Origin: Bimuria novae-zelandiae CBS 107.79
Taxonomy: Eukaryota > Ascomycota > Dothideomycetes > Pleosporales > Didymosphaeriaceae
DNA: 64,000 nucleotides
Assembly (NCBI GenBank): GCA_010015655.1
Contig: ML976706.1
Span: forward strand, 9,529-73,528
Direction: 5' to 3'
Each line of letters starts with the position of its first letter. Position 1 is the first letter of the stretch. The position numbers and the translations under genes were made by a program. Below, piece by piece: positions 12,752-24,469 of the stretch. The notes below the pieces were generated by a model. It did no database searches. It was not told the DNA's origin and saw only the letters and a program-made list of their open reading frames with translations.

Positions 12752-14660
12752 TTATCCGCTATCAGCGCTTCTCGCCCGCCAGCTCATCGCCCAATACCAC
12801 TGCACAACGCTTAAAGGATACACCGCAATAGTGATGAATCCTAATCCCGCAAAGGTCGGCGCGGCCCCAATGGCCGTGATCATTTTGTCAAGGACGGCTA
12901 CCCCGACTGCCCCCATGGAGCATCGCACAAGATTGTTGATTGCCGTACTACTTGCACCCTTTCCAGGACAAAGATCCGATACCAGCGTTTGGCTAATTGC
13001 AAAGACAGCATTACTCGTTGCCGCGATGAGGAATTGGAATGTCAACGGGACAGCAATCCAACCCGGTAGATTCGTTAATGAGGTACTCCCGACTGAGAAA
13101 CCGTATGCCATTGTGCTGGTTATGAACACGGCTGTGATCCAAGGAATGTGCTTCAGTCTGGCCTTTTCAATGGGAAAGTCAATGGGGATTGAATACTTCG
13201 AAAGCTTTTCTTTGGATGGTATGTCGTGCTCTATACGATATGCCTCTTCGACTTGCGCGTAGGAAGTGTTTAGTAACTTGCCAATTACAGTGCTTCCAAT
13301 GATAGTTCCTACTCCTGTGATCGAGTTAGTATGGTTAGATACGAATGCGTAAGGGTCCTTTCTTGTGAGTCGACAGTGACACGGAATTTATCCATTCGCC
13401 ACCAGGAGAGATAACATATACAACGTGTGACTTACCGTTGGGGATGAATGCTAGCCCCAGCATCACTTCATTCAGCCCGAACGCCTGTTTGAAGAGCGTA
13501 GTTGTGGAGCTCGTCACCATACTCCAAATTGCATAAATGACCCCCCCAAAGAGTAAATTCATCAAAATCTCTTTCCGTTTGAGCAACGAGAGCGGCTCAA
13601 CAAACATTTCCAGTGTTACCTGAGGTCGTCGGTATGAAGGATCGCGATCCTCGAGATAGTTAGGTTCCTTCCTGAATCTGCGTATGAGCGGCTGATGGAT
13701 GCCCGTAAGGCGAAGCGAACCATCTCCTGCTATGCTGCGCAGTGTCTCCGGGAGAAAGGCAATGATGGACAGAATTGTAATTCCCGAGAGAATGAGCAAG
13801 AACACGAAAATGGACCTGAAGCCGAGGAAGTTCGCAAGCACGCCGCCGAGAACAGGTCCGGCCGCTATACTAAAATTCCGGATAGCTTGATAGAAGCTGA
13901 TAAAGCCGCCTCGCTCTGAAGGTGCAGTGATATCCTGGATGACTCCGTTCCCGATGCTGACTGTCGAAGCGGATCCGGCTGCTTGAAGGCCTCTGAATAG
14001 CAAGAGGATAATAAAGTTTGGAGAGAAGCTAAGGGCAATGTTCGCAGTGATGTACACTAGAAACGAGTAGATATAAATAGGTCTTCGGCCGAGGATGTCA
14101 GAGAGCGAGCCCCAGAAAAGCGGCGATAGGCCTTGGATGACAAGGTATGATGTGATCGTCAGGTTAACTTCCTGGATGCCAACTCCAAGATCCTACTTCG
14201 CATTAGCCTTTTTAATCGATATTCCAAACGGCGAGTTTTCACCTACTTTGGCAACATCATCTAGTGCTGGAAAGTAAATATTCGAACTCAGGCCAGAGAA
14301 AAGCCCCGCTACACCGATCATAATGACGACCGACCACCTCTGCTTTCGCGTAAAAACGTGATACGGTTTCTCTGATACGATAGATCTTCTAGCCCCGGTG
14401 GGAATCTGGTCGTCTCCAGGTGCATCGCTATACGCGCGACTGCTACGTGCCTCCGATACGCTCAGGGTAACGCAAGACGTCCTCTCGTCATGGTATAGCT
14501 CGGGGTCGAACTGATTCGCGAAGCTCAAAACACGGCTTCTTTGCCCTAAGCTGTAGACACCCTCCCCAATCTCGTGCCATCCTTCCAGAGTTGTGAAGCG
14601 ACGCGATGCACGCCTTAGGTTTTCGAATTGTTTGCCAGACATTGGTGAAGGTGAAGCCAT
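12752..14660 (-). CDS. MFS drug/polyamine-type transporter (DHA1, QDR-like)
   Basis: Plasma-membrane H+ antiporter of the 12-TM DHA1 type; the substrate is unknown. Minus-strand exons are 14660-14247, 14192-13436 and 13314-12752, giving 577 residues. Introns of 54 and 121 nt are GT-AG and preserve frame; the first contains an in-frame stop. A long hydrophilic N-tail of about 110 residues precedes the first TM (WSVVIMIGVAGLFSG). TM1 contains the QDR-style NIYFPALDDVAK, and motif A appears as GSLSDILGRRP. The central loop (about residues 305-345) separates the two six-TM halves. The C-terminus ends after the last TM in a short basic tail. No cluster partners suggest a substrate. Confidence 0.88.
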
Positions 14661-15513
14661 GATGTGATAGTGAGACTCAACTCACGGAAACAGAATGCAA
14701 ATTTGGAAGGAGACAGATCACGTACCTATGGTACTCATATTCTTCGGAAGTGAGTTTCACGAACTACCAAAAGGAGGGTGGACTTCGTGTCGGGGACGAT
14801 AACCGCACTAGACGAATCAAGGAGTTAGGCGATAGGCCGCATAAGTGCGTATGCGACAAGATGGGGGAACAAAAATTTGTTGGGAGGCTGCCTGGAACGC
14901 GCTCGGGGGCAAGGACGTCGTGAGCACAAGCATTCCAAGGTTGTCACGATCCGTATTCCAAAGCTTAACTTTGGTTAGCTTTGCTTCACAATCGTCAATC
15001 TGTTTCAATTTGAGCAGATTTGGTTGCAAGACGTGGAGTGTGGGGAGAGCACGATGGGAGGAGATAGCGTGAAACACCCTTGGCGCTGTCAACGTCTCGA
15101 CCAATAGTACCAAAACCACAGCGCCTGTCAAGGGTGTGACGGATGTCGAGAACGAATGGGCGGAAACGTTCAAGACACCATCATGGCTTTGTGAAGAATG
15201 AAACTAGTGGCTTGAGGAAATGGTTCCGTACCCGATATCTCTTGAAGTAACCTTGATCGCTTCTTCGGATTTTGAGACATCCGAAGAGAGATAGGGTTGG
15301 AAGAATTTGGTACTCAGTTAGCTGTTTCCGGCAAAGCCGTATCGATTCATTGCGAGAACCGTTTGAAGTCTCAGGGCTTGCACTCCGAGATCGACAACCA
15401 AAGCACTAACTCCTCCAGACGAGGCACTCATTCCGGCAAAACGCCTGAATACAGCATCTCGCTGTCCCTGCAATTCCTTTCAAAAGGTTATCCATCAAAT
15501 CTGCTCGACAAAA
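14661..15513. other. Intergenic region
   Basis: No supported gene. A 118-codon minus-strand frame (15173-14817) starts with a hydrophobic stretch that could pass for a signal peptide, but it has no family motif and I do not call it. Confidence 0.4.
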
Positions 15514-16430
15514 ATGTCTCCGGGCATAAATCGTGGGCGGAGACCAATACCACTCCGACTGATCTCCGCACATGGGAACAACAACGACCAAGACGATGCG
15601 TTGCAACATCGCGCACCAGAAGCGTACAAGCTTACAGCAGAACCCATCATAACCCCAGCCGGAACACCAAGTCCCAGATCAACAACTTTTACCAGACCAC
15701 TGAGACCAGTCTCATCGACGCGCTCTAGGAGCTCCCTGACTGCATGGACTACAACCACAACCGCAGCAACAATCATAACCCTAGCCGGAACACCAAGTCT
15801 CAGATCAACAATTTTTACCAGATCAGTCTTACCGACGCGCTCTACGAGCCCCCTGACTGCATCGTCTACAACCACAACCGCAGCAAGATCTAGCAGTCCA
15901 ACAAGAACAGCCTTCGTCACTGTAGTGAGCACGCTACGCTCGCCCGACGAGGAGAGAGAGACGTCGCCCCCGGTCACCAAGACAATTTTCTTTTCTGCAG
16001 CGCCGCAGACTGTGTTTGTGACGCCTTCATCTGTACCTGTGGAAACTGGACTATCAGGAGATCCTCAGGCAGACAGCAATCGGAGTAGACCAGGAAATCC
16101 ACTAATGTTGAATGAGACGGCTAAAATCTTCCTAATAGTACTGGGCTCGATTGGTAGGTAAAGCTCTTGAACTGTTCAAAGATCATGAATTGAAGTAGAG
16201 TGCTAATCATTTCCTAGCTGGTGTCGCGTTGCTGTTATCACTCACCATCGTGATTTGGAAGAAGAAACAGAAGACGAAGAGCGAAGTACGTGTATTGGTA
16301 AGTTGAGCAGCTTTGTTGGCTGCTGTGAATGTTTGCTAACATCGACGATGTACAGGAGAGTATAACAGAGGCGCCAGACCGAATGAATCCGTTTTTAGAC
16401 CCCCCGAGCGGCAATACGGACTACCGATGA
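15514..16430 (+). CDS. Ser/Thr/Pro-rich single-pass membrane protein
   Basis: Three exons (15514-16153, 16218-16297, 16356-16430) give 264 residues. About 200 residues rich in Thr, Ser, Pro and Arg precede one strong TM (KIFLIVLGSI joined to AGVALLLSLTIVIW across intron 1). A Lys-rich stop-transfer and a short cytosolic tail ending DPPSGNTDYR follow. The layout recalls fungal wall-sensor or mucin-like proteins, but no signal peptide is seen at this start, so the true N-terminus may be upstream. The ectodomain contains two tandem copies of a segment of about 42 codons (15646-15771 and 15772-15890). Donor choice for intron 2 is ambiguous: GTACGT at 16286 or GTAAGT at 16298, both in frame. No function is assigned. 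Confidence 0.5.
15646..15890 (+). repeat. In-frame tandem duplication (about 126 bp and 117 bp)
   Basis: Two adjacent copies start ATCATAACC at 15646 and 15772. They match nearly base for base except for a 9-bp deletion and scattered substitutions in the second. The duplication encodes Thr-rich ectodomain. Confidence 0.8.
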
Positions 16431-16777
16431 GAGGGGAGAGAGTGTGACTCGCTCTGGAAGAGTTGCTGTTAGCTTAATTCACTGCAAGCGGCTATAGAGT
16501 TAGAGTAGAGAATACAAAGTACGAAACAGGTGCACCTTATACAGTTAAAATGGCAAATGAACAGAAAGAAGATGGAAACGTCTTGATATCCATGATCGAA
16601 CGAGATGCTAGTGAACGATGTGCTTTTAGTCAACCATTGTTGTCATTCTCCACCCTGCGGCGATATTCAATAAAAACATTTAGATTATATTATTAAAAGC
16701 TCTAAAAAGCAAGTATCTATTACTGGAGATTATGCGCAAGATGAAACAAGTGGGCATTGCGCAAGGATAAAGTTCTA
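16431..16777. other. Convergent intergenic region
   Basis: AT-rich between 16660 and 16720; presumably holds the 3' UTRs of the two flanking convergent genes. No gene is seen. Confidence 0.5.
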
Positions 16778-18241
16778 TCAGTACACCGACTGAAGCCAAA
16801 CCAAAACGCTCGTATACAGTACCACTGCCACCCCAGCCCAGTTCTCATTCCCACGTAGAATCGCGCCTGCACTAGATGCTGGCGATTTCATAATCTGTTC
16901 CCTCGGGGCCTCCGTCCCCCCTTCCGCTTTCTCTTTCCCCACGGCCAAGATGATATAGTTGCCATCCAGCTGCTGCAGATCTTTCACAGTGACACTACAG
17001 TCCGGCCGACAACTCACTTTCTGCGAGCGTTGAGGGAGAGGCATGAAGGGTGTCGAAGACGAGGCGTTCAGGTCGCGCTTAGCGACGATGATTTTAGTAT
17101 TTTTGATCGATGCGGTGCTATTGGGGGAGGAGGAGAGCAAGGCGGAATTGACGGGGAAGCGGACGGAGCTACGTTTGGGCTGCTGGTTTGGCGCGCTGGT
17201 GTTCATGGCCCAGGCGAAAGAATCTAGAGTGTACGTGTTAGGGGGGAGAAATGGCGCTGCGGACTTTGAGCGTGGGTGGAGTAGCATACTCAGCGATCGC
17301 ATTCCACCAGGGACTGCTTTTGCATCGACGCCGTTCTTTAGGTCGACGTTGATTCGCATATCTTTCTCGGATTCTATGGATATTCGGAGTCCGTCCACGA
17401 ACTCTGCCTCCTGGATGCCTTTGCCTCCTGTTAGGTTCACAGTTCGTGTTGTGCCGAAGCCGTACTGGACAAAGACATTGGCTGTGTCGACGGTCTGACG
17501 ACCGAGGAGGATGTATTCGCCATCCAGGGATGACAGTTTGATGATGCGAGTCTTGTTCTCTGAACTGTTTGCGCGCTATTGATCAGCACAATATCCACGA
17601 GTCTCCATGAATGATCGAGGTGAGAGGAGATTGCCAGGTCTTACACATGCACATTCCGCCTCGTTTCATCCACTATCCAACTCTGCCCATCCTGCGCCAA
17701 AACGCCTACATACGTATTCGCTACATCACAGCCCCTGCGCTGTACATCTCCAGGATCGTATGGTAGCTCAACCTTTGCGATCAAATCTCGCGCTGTGTCG
17801 TTGACTTTGATGACCCACGAGTAGTTGGACAATGCGACGAAGGGCTCACCCGTACTGCCGCTGACGAAGTTTGCGGGCAACGGGGACGTGTTCTTGCTCA
17901 CTACGAGGGTGCGGTTTCGCGGCGAGAAAAGATCGAGGGCTAGGCCGTCTTTGAAATCTTGGTCGGTGCGGGCCATCTGCGATAGCTTTAGTATGCAAAG
18001 ACGCGTAGTGATAATTATGGGTCTAGGTGGTGGGAGCGGAAATATGAATACTCACCTGGCCCAAGATGGGAATGGTTTGGCCAAAGTCTGCAAGATCATC
18101 TTGACTTGCTGCTAGAGTCGATGTATCGGTAGATTGAGCTGCCACCAAGAATCCAAAGGGAGCAGTGACAGCATAAATTGAGTAATGTACTTGAAGCGCT
18201 GAGAGGATGAAGAACAAGAAGCGCATACTATTAGAAGCCAT
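16778..18241 (-). CDS. Secreted, probably GPI-anchored protein of unknown function
   Basis: Minus-strand exons are 18241-18056, 17976-17647 and 17575-16778, giving 437 residues with introns of 79 and 71 nt. The N-terminus is a good signal peptide (MRFLFFILSALQVHYSIYA). The body has several N-glycosylation sequons (NRT, NTS, NYS, NDT, NSS, NKT, NST). The end is Gly/Ser/Ala followed by a hydrophobic stretch (AGVAVVLYTSVLVWL), the pattern of a GPI-attachment signal. The second donor is read as CAT|GTGTAAG to keep frame; this is the weakest splice site. I recognise no catalytic domain. It is likely an extracellular or cell-wall protein specific to fungi. Confidence 0.65.
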
Positions 18242-19539
18242 TTTTACTCTAAATAGATAGCAAAGCCGCAGCCTTATAATCCACCCTCAATTTCCAGACT
18301 ATACCCAAAGCCATCACCGTGAAGTACACCTCGCCCTTACGGGAAGCTGTCATGAAGCCATGACAGTCGCAGACTCGTCAACTTTGCAGCTTCGCGAAGC
18401 CACGTCGCAGACTTGTGTTTCAATGGTGTGAAACACACCAGGAATGTTCGGGTACGGTAAACAGGGGTAATACACTTTTGATACTTCTCGTATGTTGCAC
18501 GCCAGGCTTCCGGTGCCCTTTGATTGGACGCCACTCTTACGCTGAGATTCCGGAGCGCCGATGGCTATGCAGAGTCCGCCTTCTGGATAGAGGATGAGCC
18601 GGAAATGGTTACCACTCTAGCCTTGCATCCGGGAGTGAGGATGAACTTGGGATAGCGCTAGCGTGCTTTAGGCTGGGACATTTGAAGCAATTGCGTTGAC
18701 AAGTGGTTGAGAAGGTGGCTATACTCTATAACTCACGCTAGTTCTACAACGGTAAGTTTTAGGGATGTGAGCTATCGCAGACCAGTCCCTTCGATATTTT
18801 TCAGCGTATTGAGAGTATACGAGATTGTGATTCAAGAGTTTACCTTTACAAGCATGTCCATAGTTTAACACGATGAAGCTGTTCGTCTATCCTCTGCGCA
18901 TTCTCAGGGATGACCGCCAGAAGAGAAAGAGTAGGAAAGAGCATTGGGTGTGGATAGCCGGTGCTCTGTCAAATCGAAGCCGTGGCTCTGCGCGAGGAGA
19001 GCCTTTGTAGTAGGCCTGGCAATGCCCTTGTCTTGATGGTGGTTGTGACCTTCGACCGAACGTGAAAATCGCAGTAGCGCACGGGCCATTTGAAGACATT
19101 TCCGCTCAACATGGAGCTGTAAGACAAAAGAGGCCTGCGCGCCTGCCACAACGCCGGCAACGGAGAGAGGACGTTGGGAAACAGATATAAGAAGGCAGTG
19201 AGTCGTTTTTTTTATGAAGGATCGACAGATATCGACCGTTCGGTGACCTGGAAAAGTCGATGTTCGGTGCGTGTGGTTGATGATGGCAGTAGCCCCCGTA
19301 GCACCACCCACACAAGGTTTTTTTTAGCTGCGATTGACGGGATCGTGACTGTGAGGCCTTGCGCTTACACGATTGGGCTTGTTGTATAGCGTTTTTGGCG
19401 TCGCGATCGCGTTACTGAGCGCTGCGTTTAGCAGCCTTCACAGCCTTCACAGCCTTCACCTTCTGGCGCACCTCCTCAACTATTTTGAGTCTATATAATC
19501 GGTGAGACTTCTCGTCAATGCTTTCACATCGAACGTGCA
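18242..19539. other. Intergenic region upstream of the GPI-type gene
   Basis: No supported gene. Small open frames on both strands lack motifs. Three near-perfect 10-bp tandem units (AGCCTTCAC-like) lie at about 19433-19461, at the edge of the LINE relic. Confidence 0.5.
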
Positions 19540-20180
19540 GGCGCTGCCACAAGCAGGCTCGGACCAATCTCCTGTAAGGATCGGCACTCGCTCTGGTCCT
19601 CTTTCTGTTCTTCAATGCAGACCTCGCCCGGGCGTGCAGAGCATACCGAGGAACGGCAGCTCGATGGCTTTCGTAGACGACTACTTGGCATGGGTGATGG
19701 GCGCGTCGGCAGAGGAGAACACATAGAGGATCCGGGACCATGTGATGCCGATGCTGGACAGGTGGGAACAGACCAGCGGGGAAGAGTTCGAGGAGGTGAA
19801 GACGTCGTTCATTCAACTCTCGATACAAAGACGCAGGCAGAGACAGCACCGTGCCGCTCCGGTTTGAGGGGAAAGAGATCCTGCTAACAGACAAGGTCAA
19901 GATTCTTGGAGTGATGCTAGACAAGAAGCTGCGGTTCGAGACACACCTCGCAGACAAAGCAGGCAAGGCGACCAAGGTAACGCTGGCATTGCGCAGACTC
20001 AAGCGACTGCTACTAAACACGGTCAGGCAGCGGATGATGAGCGCGGTACTGCCTGTAGGAGACTACCCGCTGCTTATCTGGTACCCACTAGCAACAGAGA
20101 AGATGATGTAGCTGCTTCAGCAGGCGCAGAGGGTCACAGCACAGGCGGTCATGAAGGGCTTCTGCATGGTCGCGCTGTCA
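19540..20180 (+). pseudogene. LINE (non-LTR) reverse-transcriptase fragment
   Basis: Plus-strand frames together show a C-terminal reverse-transcriptase region: ALVLFLFFNADL, then the active-site FVDDYLAWVMG, then VKILGVMLDKKLRFETHLADKAGKATK and LRRLKRL. These are typical of Tad/I-type fungal LINEs. The pieces lie in different frames with stops, so it is a dead 5'- and 3'-truncated copy. Base composition is normal, unlike the RIP-mutated elements nearby. The only other part seen is a basic thumb-like region ending near 20180. Confidence 0.75.
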
Positions 20181-20256
20181 ATAGTGTGTGCGGTGAGCAG
20201 TAATCGTTTCATCTTCGCACGTGGTACTCGCCCGAGTCCACGGTGCACTCTACGTT

Positions 20257-21755
20257 CTACCTTTCCTCATCTTCTCTATCTGGGACACCAAGAAATGTCC
20301 ACAGAATCAAGAGGTCGTAGGTCGCCTTCATCAGCCCCGCACCTCCCAACATAATGTGCCACGACTTGCCCGCCGCCAGTACTCCTGAACTGCCTATACC
20401 GCCCCCCTGCGCAATTGTCTTCACGATATTTATGACACCAAGAATTGCTGTTCTTTCCTCTGGCTTCATGACGGCTGCCAGAAAGGCCTGTCGAGGTGCT
20501 TGGTCCATGCTTTGCGTACAAGCTCTGAGGCTCAAGAGAGCCATAGACATTAGCGTACCCGGAGTTCCAGCTTTGGGAATAGGGATAAGTGCAAGGAATA
20601 TTGCAGAGGGAAGATGTGTAAATGTCATCGTCTTCAAGGGACCGAGGCGTCGGGCGAGAGGAAGGGCGGCAAAGTTGGACAGCGTAGCGAGAACATTGGT
20701 TGTGAAGAACAGAGTGCCCAAGGTAGCAGGCTCAACGTCGTGGACCGTGGTGAAGAAGTAAGTGAGCCAGGATGGAGAAGCCATGCCTGACGCAAAAGAG
20801 TCCAGTGCGAAGAGCAAAATGAGCCGGAACAAAATAACCAACGATTTCCGAGTTACCTGGGGAAGCAATGCGCGAAGTCGACCAACGATATTGTCTTTGG
20901 GGGACTTGGGGTCTGCCCGTCTTTCTATCAAGGCTGGTTGTGATACACTTTGGGGCCTTTCCTCCGTCGAATGTCGTGGAGACGATGTGGCAGACAGTAG
21001 CTCCTCGTCCTCTAGTTCAATGACCGCTTGGTATTCAGTGTTTTGATCGTGGAGTTCGACACGAGAACTGAGTAACAGCACAAGGGCAAGTTTGATGATC
21101 CCAAGAGCCGCGTAGAGTATAAAAATGATGCGGTATGCTTTAACTTCTGCCGCTGCAGCGTTCTTGGTCAAGACCTGGACTATCCACCCACTCGTGATTG
21201 TTCCGATGGCAGCGCCAGCACTGCCACACATGGTATACCACGCAAAGATGTCACTGCGATCATCTTTCTCAGTAAGCTGAGAAAGGATGGACTCTTCAAC
21301 GGCGCGGAAGGGGCCAATCTCATTACCACTGGACGAGCTCAGTTCGGACCCTAGTACATTGATGGGTTTGCTTACCTTGGGCTGATGACTCCAACAACGC
21401 TCGCAAGAACGAGGAGCCAGTATGTACTGCTAATTGAGAAAACGGCGCCACTCATTACCATCAGGATGGCGCCCAACGCGAGAATCTTTCGTCTCCCGAA
21501 CCGGTCCGTGATTAAAACCAATACAAAGCTGATCAGAGCATCGCCCAGCATGGTCAGCGTCATGAAGAGTCCGGCAAGCTTGTCGGATATCCCGAGACTT
21601 GCAAGAAAATGTACGAGAATCAGGAATGTTGTTCCATACGCAAAAAGACGGAAGAAGCGCTGTGCAAAAAGTAACTTGATATCTCGGGACGACTTGAGCA
21701 CCGTGAAAACACCAGCGCCATGCAAGATTTTGGATAGATATGATTGAATGGCCAT
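20257..21755 (-). pseudogene. MFS transporter with an apparent single-base frameshift
   Basis: Minus-strand exon 1 is 21755-21376 and exon 2 is 21327-20257, with a 48-nt GT-AG intron. The protein is a 12-TM MFS carrier: exon 1 holds TM1-4 with motif A (ITDRFGRRKIL), and exon 2 the rest with a long charged central loop. The splice gives SPSGNEIGPFRA in frame with exon 1. The conserved continuation VEESILSQLTEKDDRSDIFAWYTM is one base out of frame: near 21300 the sequence reads GCGCGTTGAAG where an extra C would restore frame. All downstream sequence is open to 20257. It is therefore a recent pseudogene or a base-call error. The substrate is unknown. It is divergent from another broken MFS gene. 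Confidence 0.75.
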
Positions 21756-22040
21756 GTCGAGCCCGTCCTTTGGAAGATTTCAGGGCAATCGAGCGTATTC
21801 GACATGCGAGTGCTTTTCGAGAAGTTGTTGGTCGAGCTAGTCTGAAGGCACAGGGAGCGGGGTAATTGTGGGGATTGATTCATGGATAGCAATGGGTGTG
21901 CTTATCCGATCGATAAGATAACATAGTCGGTTCAAACCATCAGTAACCTTGGTTCTTGCGTTCTCACTTCTTGGTTCTTGCGTTCTCACTTCTTGGTTCT
22001 TGCGTTCTCACTTCTTGCTTCTCTACCAAATAGAACGACT
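21756..22040. promoter_or_regulatory. Divergent promoter between two MFS genes, with tandem repeat
   Basis: This 285-bp interval lies between opposed transporter starts. It contains a 22-bp unit (beginning GGTTCTTGCG) repeated three times in tandem, perfectly, at 21951-22016. Confidence 0.5.
21951..22016. repeat. 22-bp tandem repeat, three perfect copies
   Basis: Units start at 21951, 21973 and 21995 and end CACTTCTT. The perfect identity implies recent expansion. It sits just upstream of the plus-strand MFS start. Confidence 0.9.
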
Positions 22041-24469
22041 ATGGAAAGTCCCGTTATCGTGACTGCCTCAGCAAGAGATGCTCCAACGAAGATGTCCTAC
22101 TGGTCGCTTCCTCACAAAGTAAACCAACACCAAGAACACTCGAAAGCTTCAAACCAACTCCTGCTAATGACGTCAAGACGCAACTGCTCATCCTCTGCTT
22201 GCCCGCTTCGCCGACTCTCTAGCAGCATTCTCGATCCACGTGAGGCATCAATGATGTCGTATTACTCCTTGTGCTGCTACTTACGTATCTTTCCAGGCAT
22301 ATATGTTTTTCCAGCTCAGGCATTTCAATCCACATGCACCAGCGGCAACAATATCAGCTCAGTGCGGCCTCTTGATCGGGTGCAAAACCGGTGCACATGT
22401 CTGCACAGGACTCGTATGGGGACGGCTAGCCGATCATGTTCTCACCAGCAGAAAGATCGTGCTGGTGTTTGGACTGCTAGCTTCAAGTGTGGCAACCGTA
22501 GGCTATGGTTTCTCGACAACATTCTCTCAGGCCATCGCTTGGCAGATGCTAGATGGCGCGTTGAATGCAGCTGTGGCAATGGTAAGATGTATGACTGCAG
22601 AGCTCAATCCTGAGAAGAAGTAAGTAACGCTAGACAGAAGATCAGCCTACTGCTGACTATCTCCAGTTATCGTGTACGAGCTCTCACACTACTTCCCTTA
22701 TTCGCGAATGTCGGCTCGGTGGTGGGCCCATTGCTAGGAGGTTTCCTGGTCTCGGCCAACGCGAAGCACAGTGTTGTTTCCGGATACCCCTATGCTATGC
22801 CCAACCTATGCATTACGATCATCCAAGCTTTAGTAGCATTTACCGCCATCGTTCACCTTACCGATACGTTTCATCAGCACGTATTGGAACAGAGAAAGTA
22901 CCTTGAACTTCCAGCGGATGATAGCATAGTAAAACTGCTCCTCCATCAAAAACGTTATCCGAGCAATACGTGAATGAGACCACAGCACTCCTCCAGAGCT
23001 CTTCTACTGGTAGTAGTCGCCCTGAGCCGCAGCACGCGTCCACCCAACCTGATCCTTTACCGCCTACAAAGATCTGGACTCCAAATGTCATGAAGACGAT
23101 GTTCGCGCAGTTTATCGTCTCTGGACACCTGGGAACAACGTGGTCAACAGTCCGTACTACGTAACGTAACTACGTGAACGTAGCAGTCACGTGACACGTA
23201 CGAACGTAGTAAAGAAGTAAGACGTACTGTATGTATAGTAAATTGCCCGTTACGTACTATAGTATAGCCTATAAGGTTTTATTTTAAGATAGCTCTCCTA
23301 CTATTTATAAACTTAATTAGCTATCCCTAAAATAGTATTAGATACGTTATTTAAGGTCGCGTTTTAGAGTAATAGTTGCGTAAAACTCTTTACTTTATAC
23401 GACGACGGGGGCTAGTAGTATAAAAAGTATAGGCCTATAATAATAGTTAACTTTTTACTTTAAAAATATTTTTATATTATACTTGCCTATTCTCTTACTT
23501 ATTATAAGCTAAATATTTTAATTTCTTTATTATAGTAAGCGTATAGCCTTATCCTAAGCTTCTTAATTCTTATAATTATCTAAATAAGCTAAAGTACCTT
23601 ATTACGCTAGCTTTTATTATTTTACTAAATTAAGGTCTTTACTATCTAATTCCTTAACTTTTAAAAGTATTATTTTTAAAAACTTTTTAGTAAATTGTTG
23701 CCTTAACGCTAGAGCTTCTTTTATCGTTAAATAGAATAATATTTAGCTAGGAAATAAGAAGCTAAGGCTAGAGAGGCTAGACTTTTAAATAAAGTATAAA
23801 AGTTAACTTTATAGTAATTATCTAGTCTTCTAGGTTTGGCATTACGGAGGAGACTTGGTGTACGAGGATAAGGACAGCTCGTTAGTAAAGATATAGCTTT
23901 ATAAGAGGTACCACCTCTATGGGCAACGCAGAGCTATAAGGATTATTAATAATTATAATTATATTATTACTTATCTTTATAACGAACACTAAGTTAATAC
24001 TATTAAAAAGCTCTTATTTAATATTCCTTGCCCTTTTTCTAGTCCTTTCAACGCTACTTAAGGTAGTAAAGTAGCTAAATCATCGCGGATTATTTCTTAT
24101 AAGCTATAATAAGAGGAAGCTTTTTAAGTTATTATTATAAATTAGGTTATCTTTTAGAATTTATCCTTTAAAAACGTATCCTTAGCTAAAACATGCAGGA
24201 TACTTACTTAAAACTATACTAACCTTTTTAATACTCTTTTATTTTCCTACCTTACGCTATTATTTTATATTTAGTAAAGTCTAGTACGCTAAAAAGCTAA
24301 GATTTAAATAATACTAAGGTTAGCCTATTGTCGTTTCCGAAATACCGTCCCGCCCCACTTTGGCGGATTTTTCTGTTAGCACTTAGTAATTGGTTCCTCA
24401 CCAACACTCTCGTACACCTGTTTTGTGAGCGATAAAATGATTACACGGAACATTTACCCTAGGTAAATA

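Noticed and set aside
14817..15173. Small secreted protein candidate, minus strand
   Set aside because: The hydrophobic start is not a convincing signal peptide, and no promoter, intron or homology cue supports it.
18904..19311. 135-codon minus-strand open frame
   Set aside because: Overlaps several equally long frames on both strands and has no recognisable feature.
12752..22000. Possible secondary-metabolite or detoxification cluster (several MFS genes)
   Set aside because: No synthase, oxidase or dedicated regulator lies among the transporters, and two of the three MFS genes are broken.
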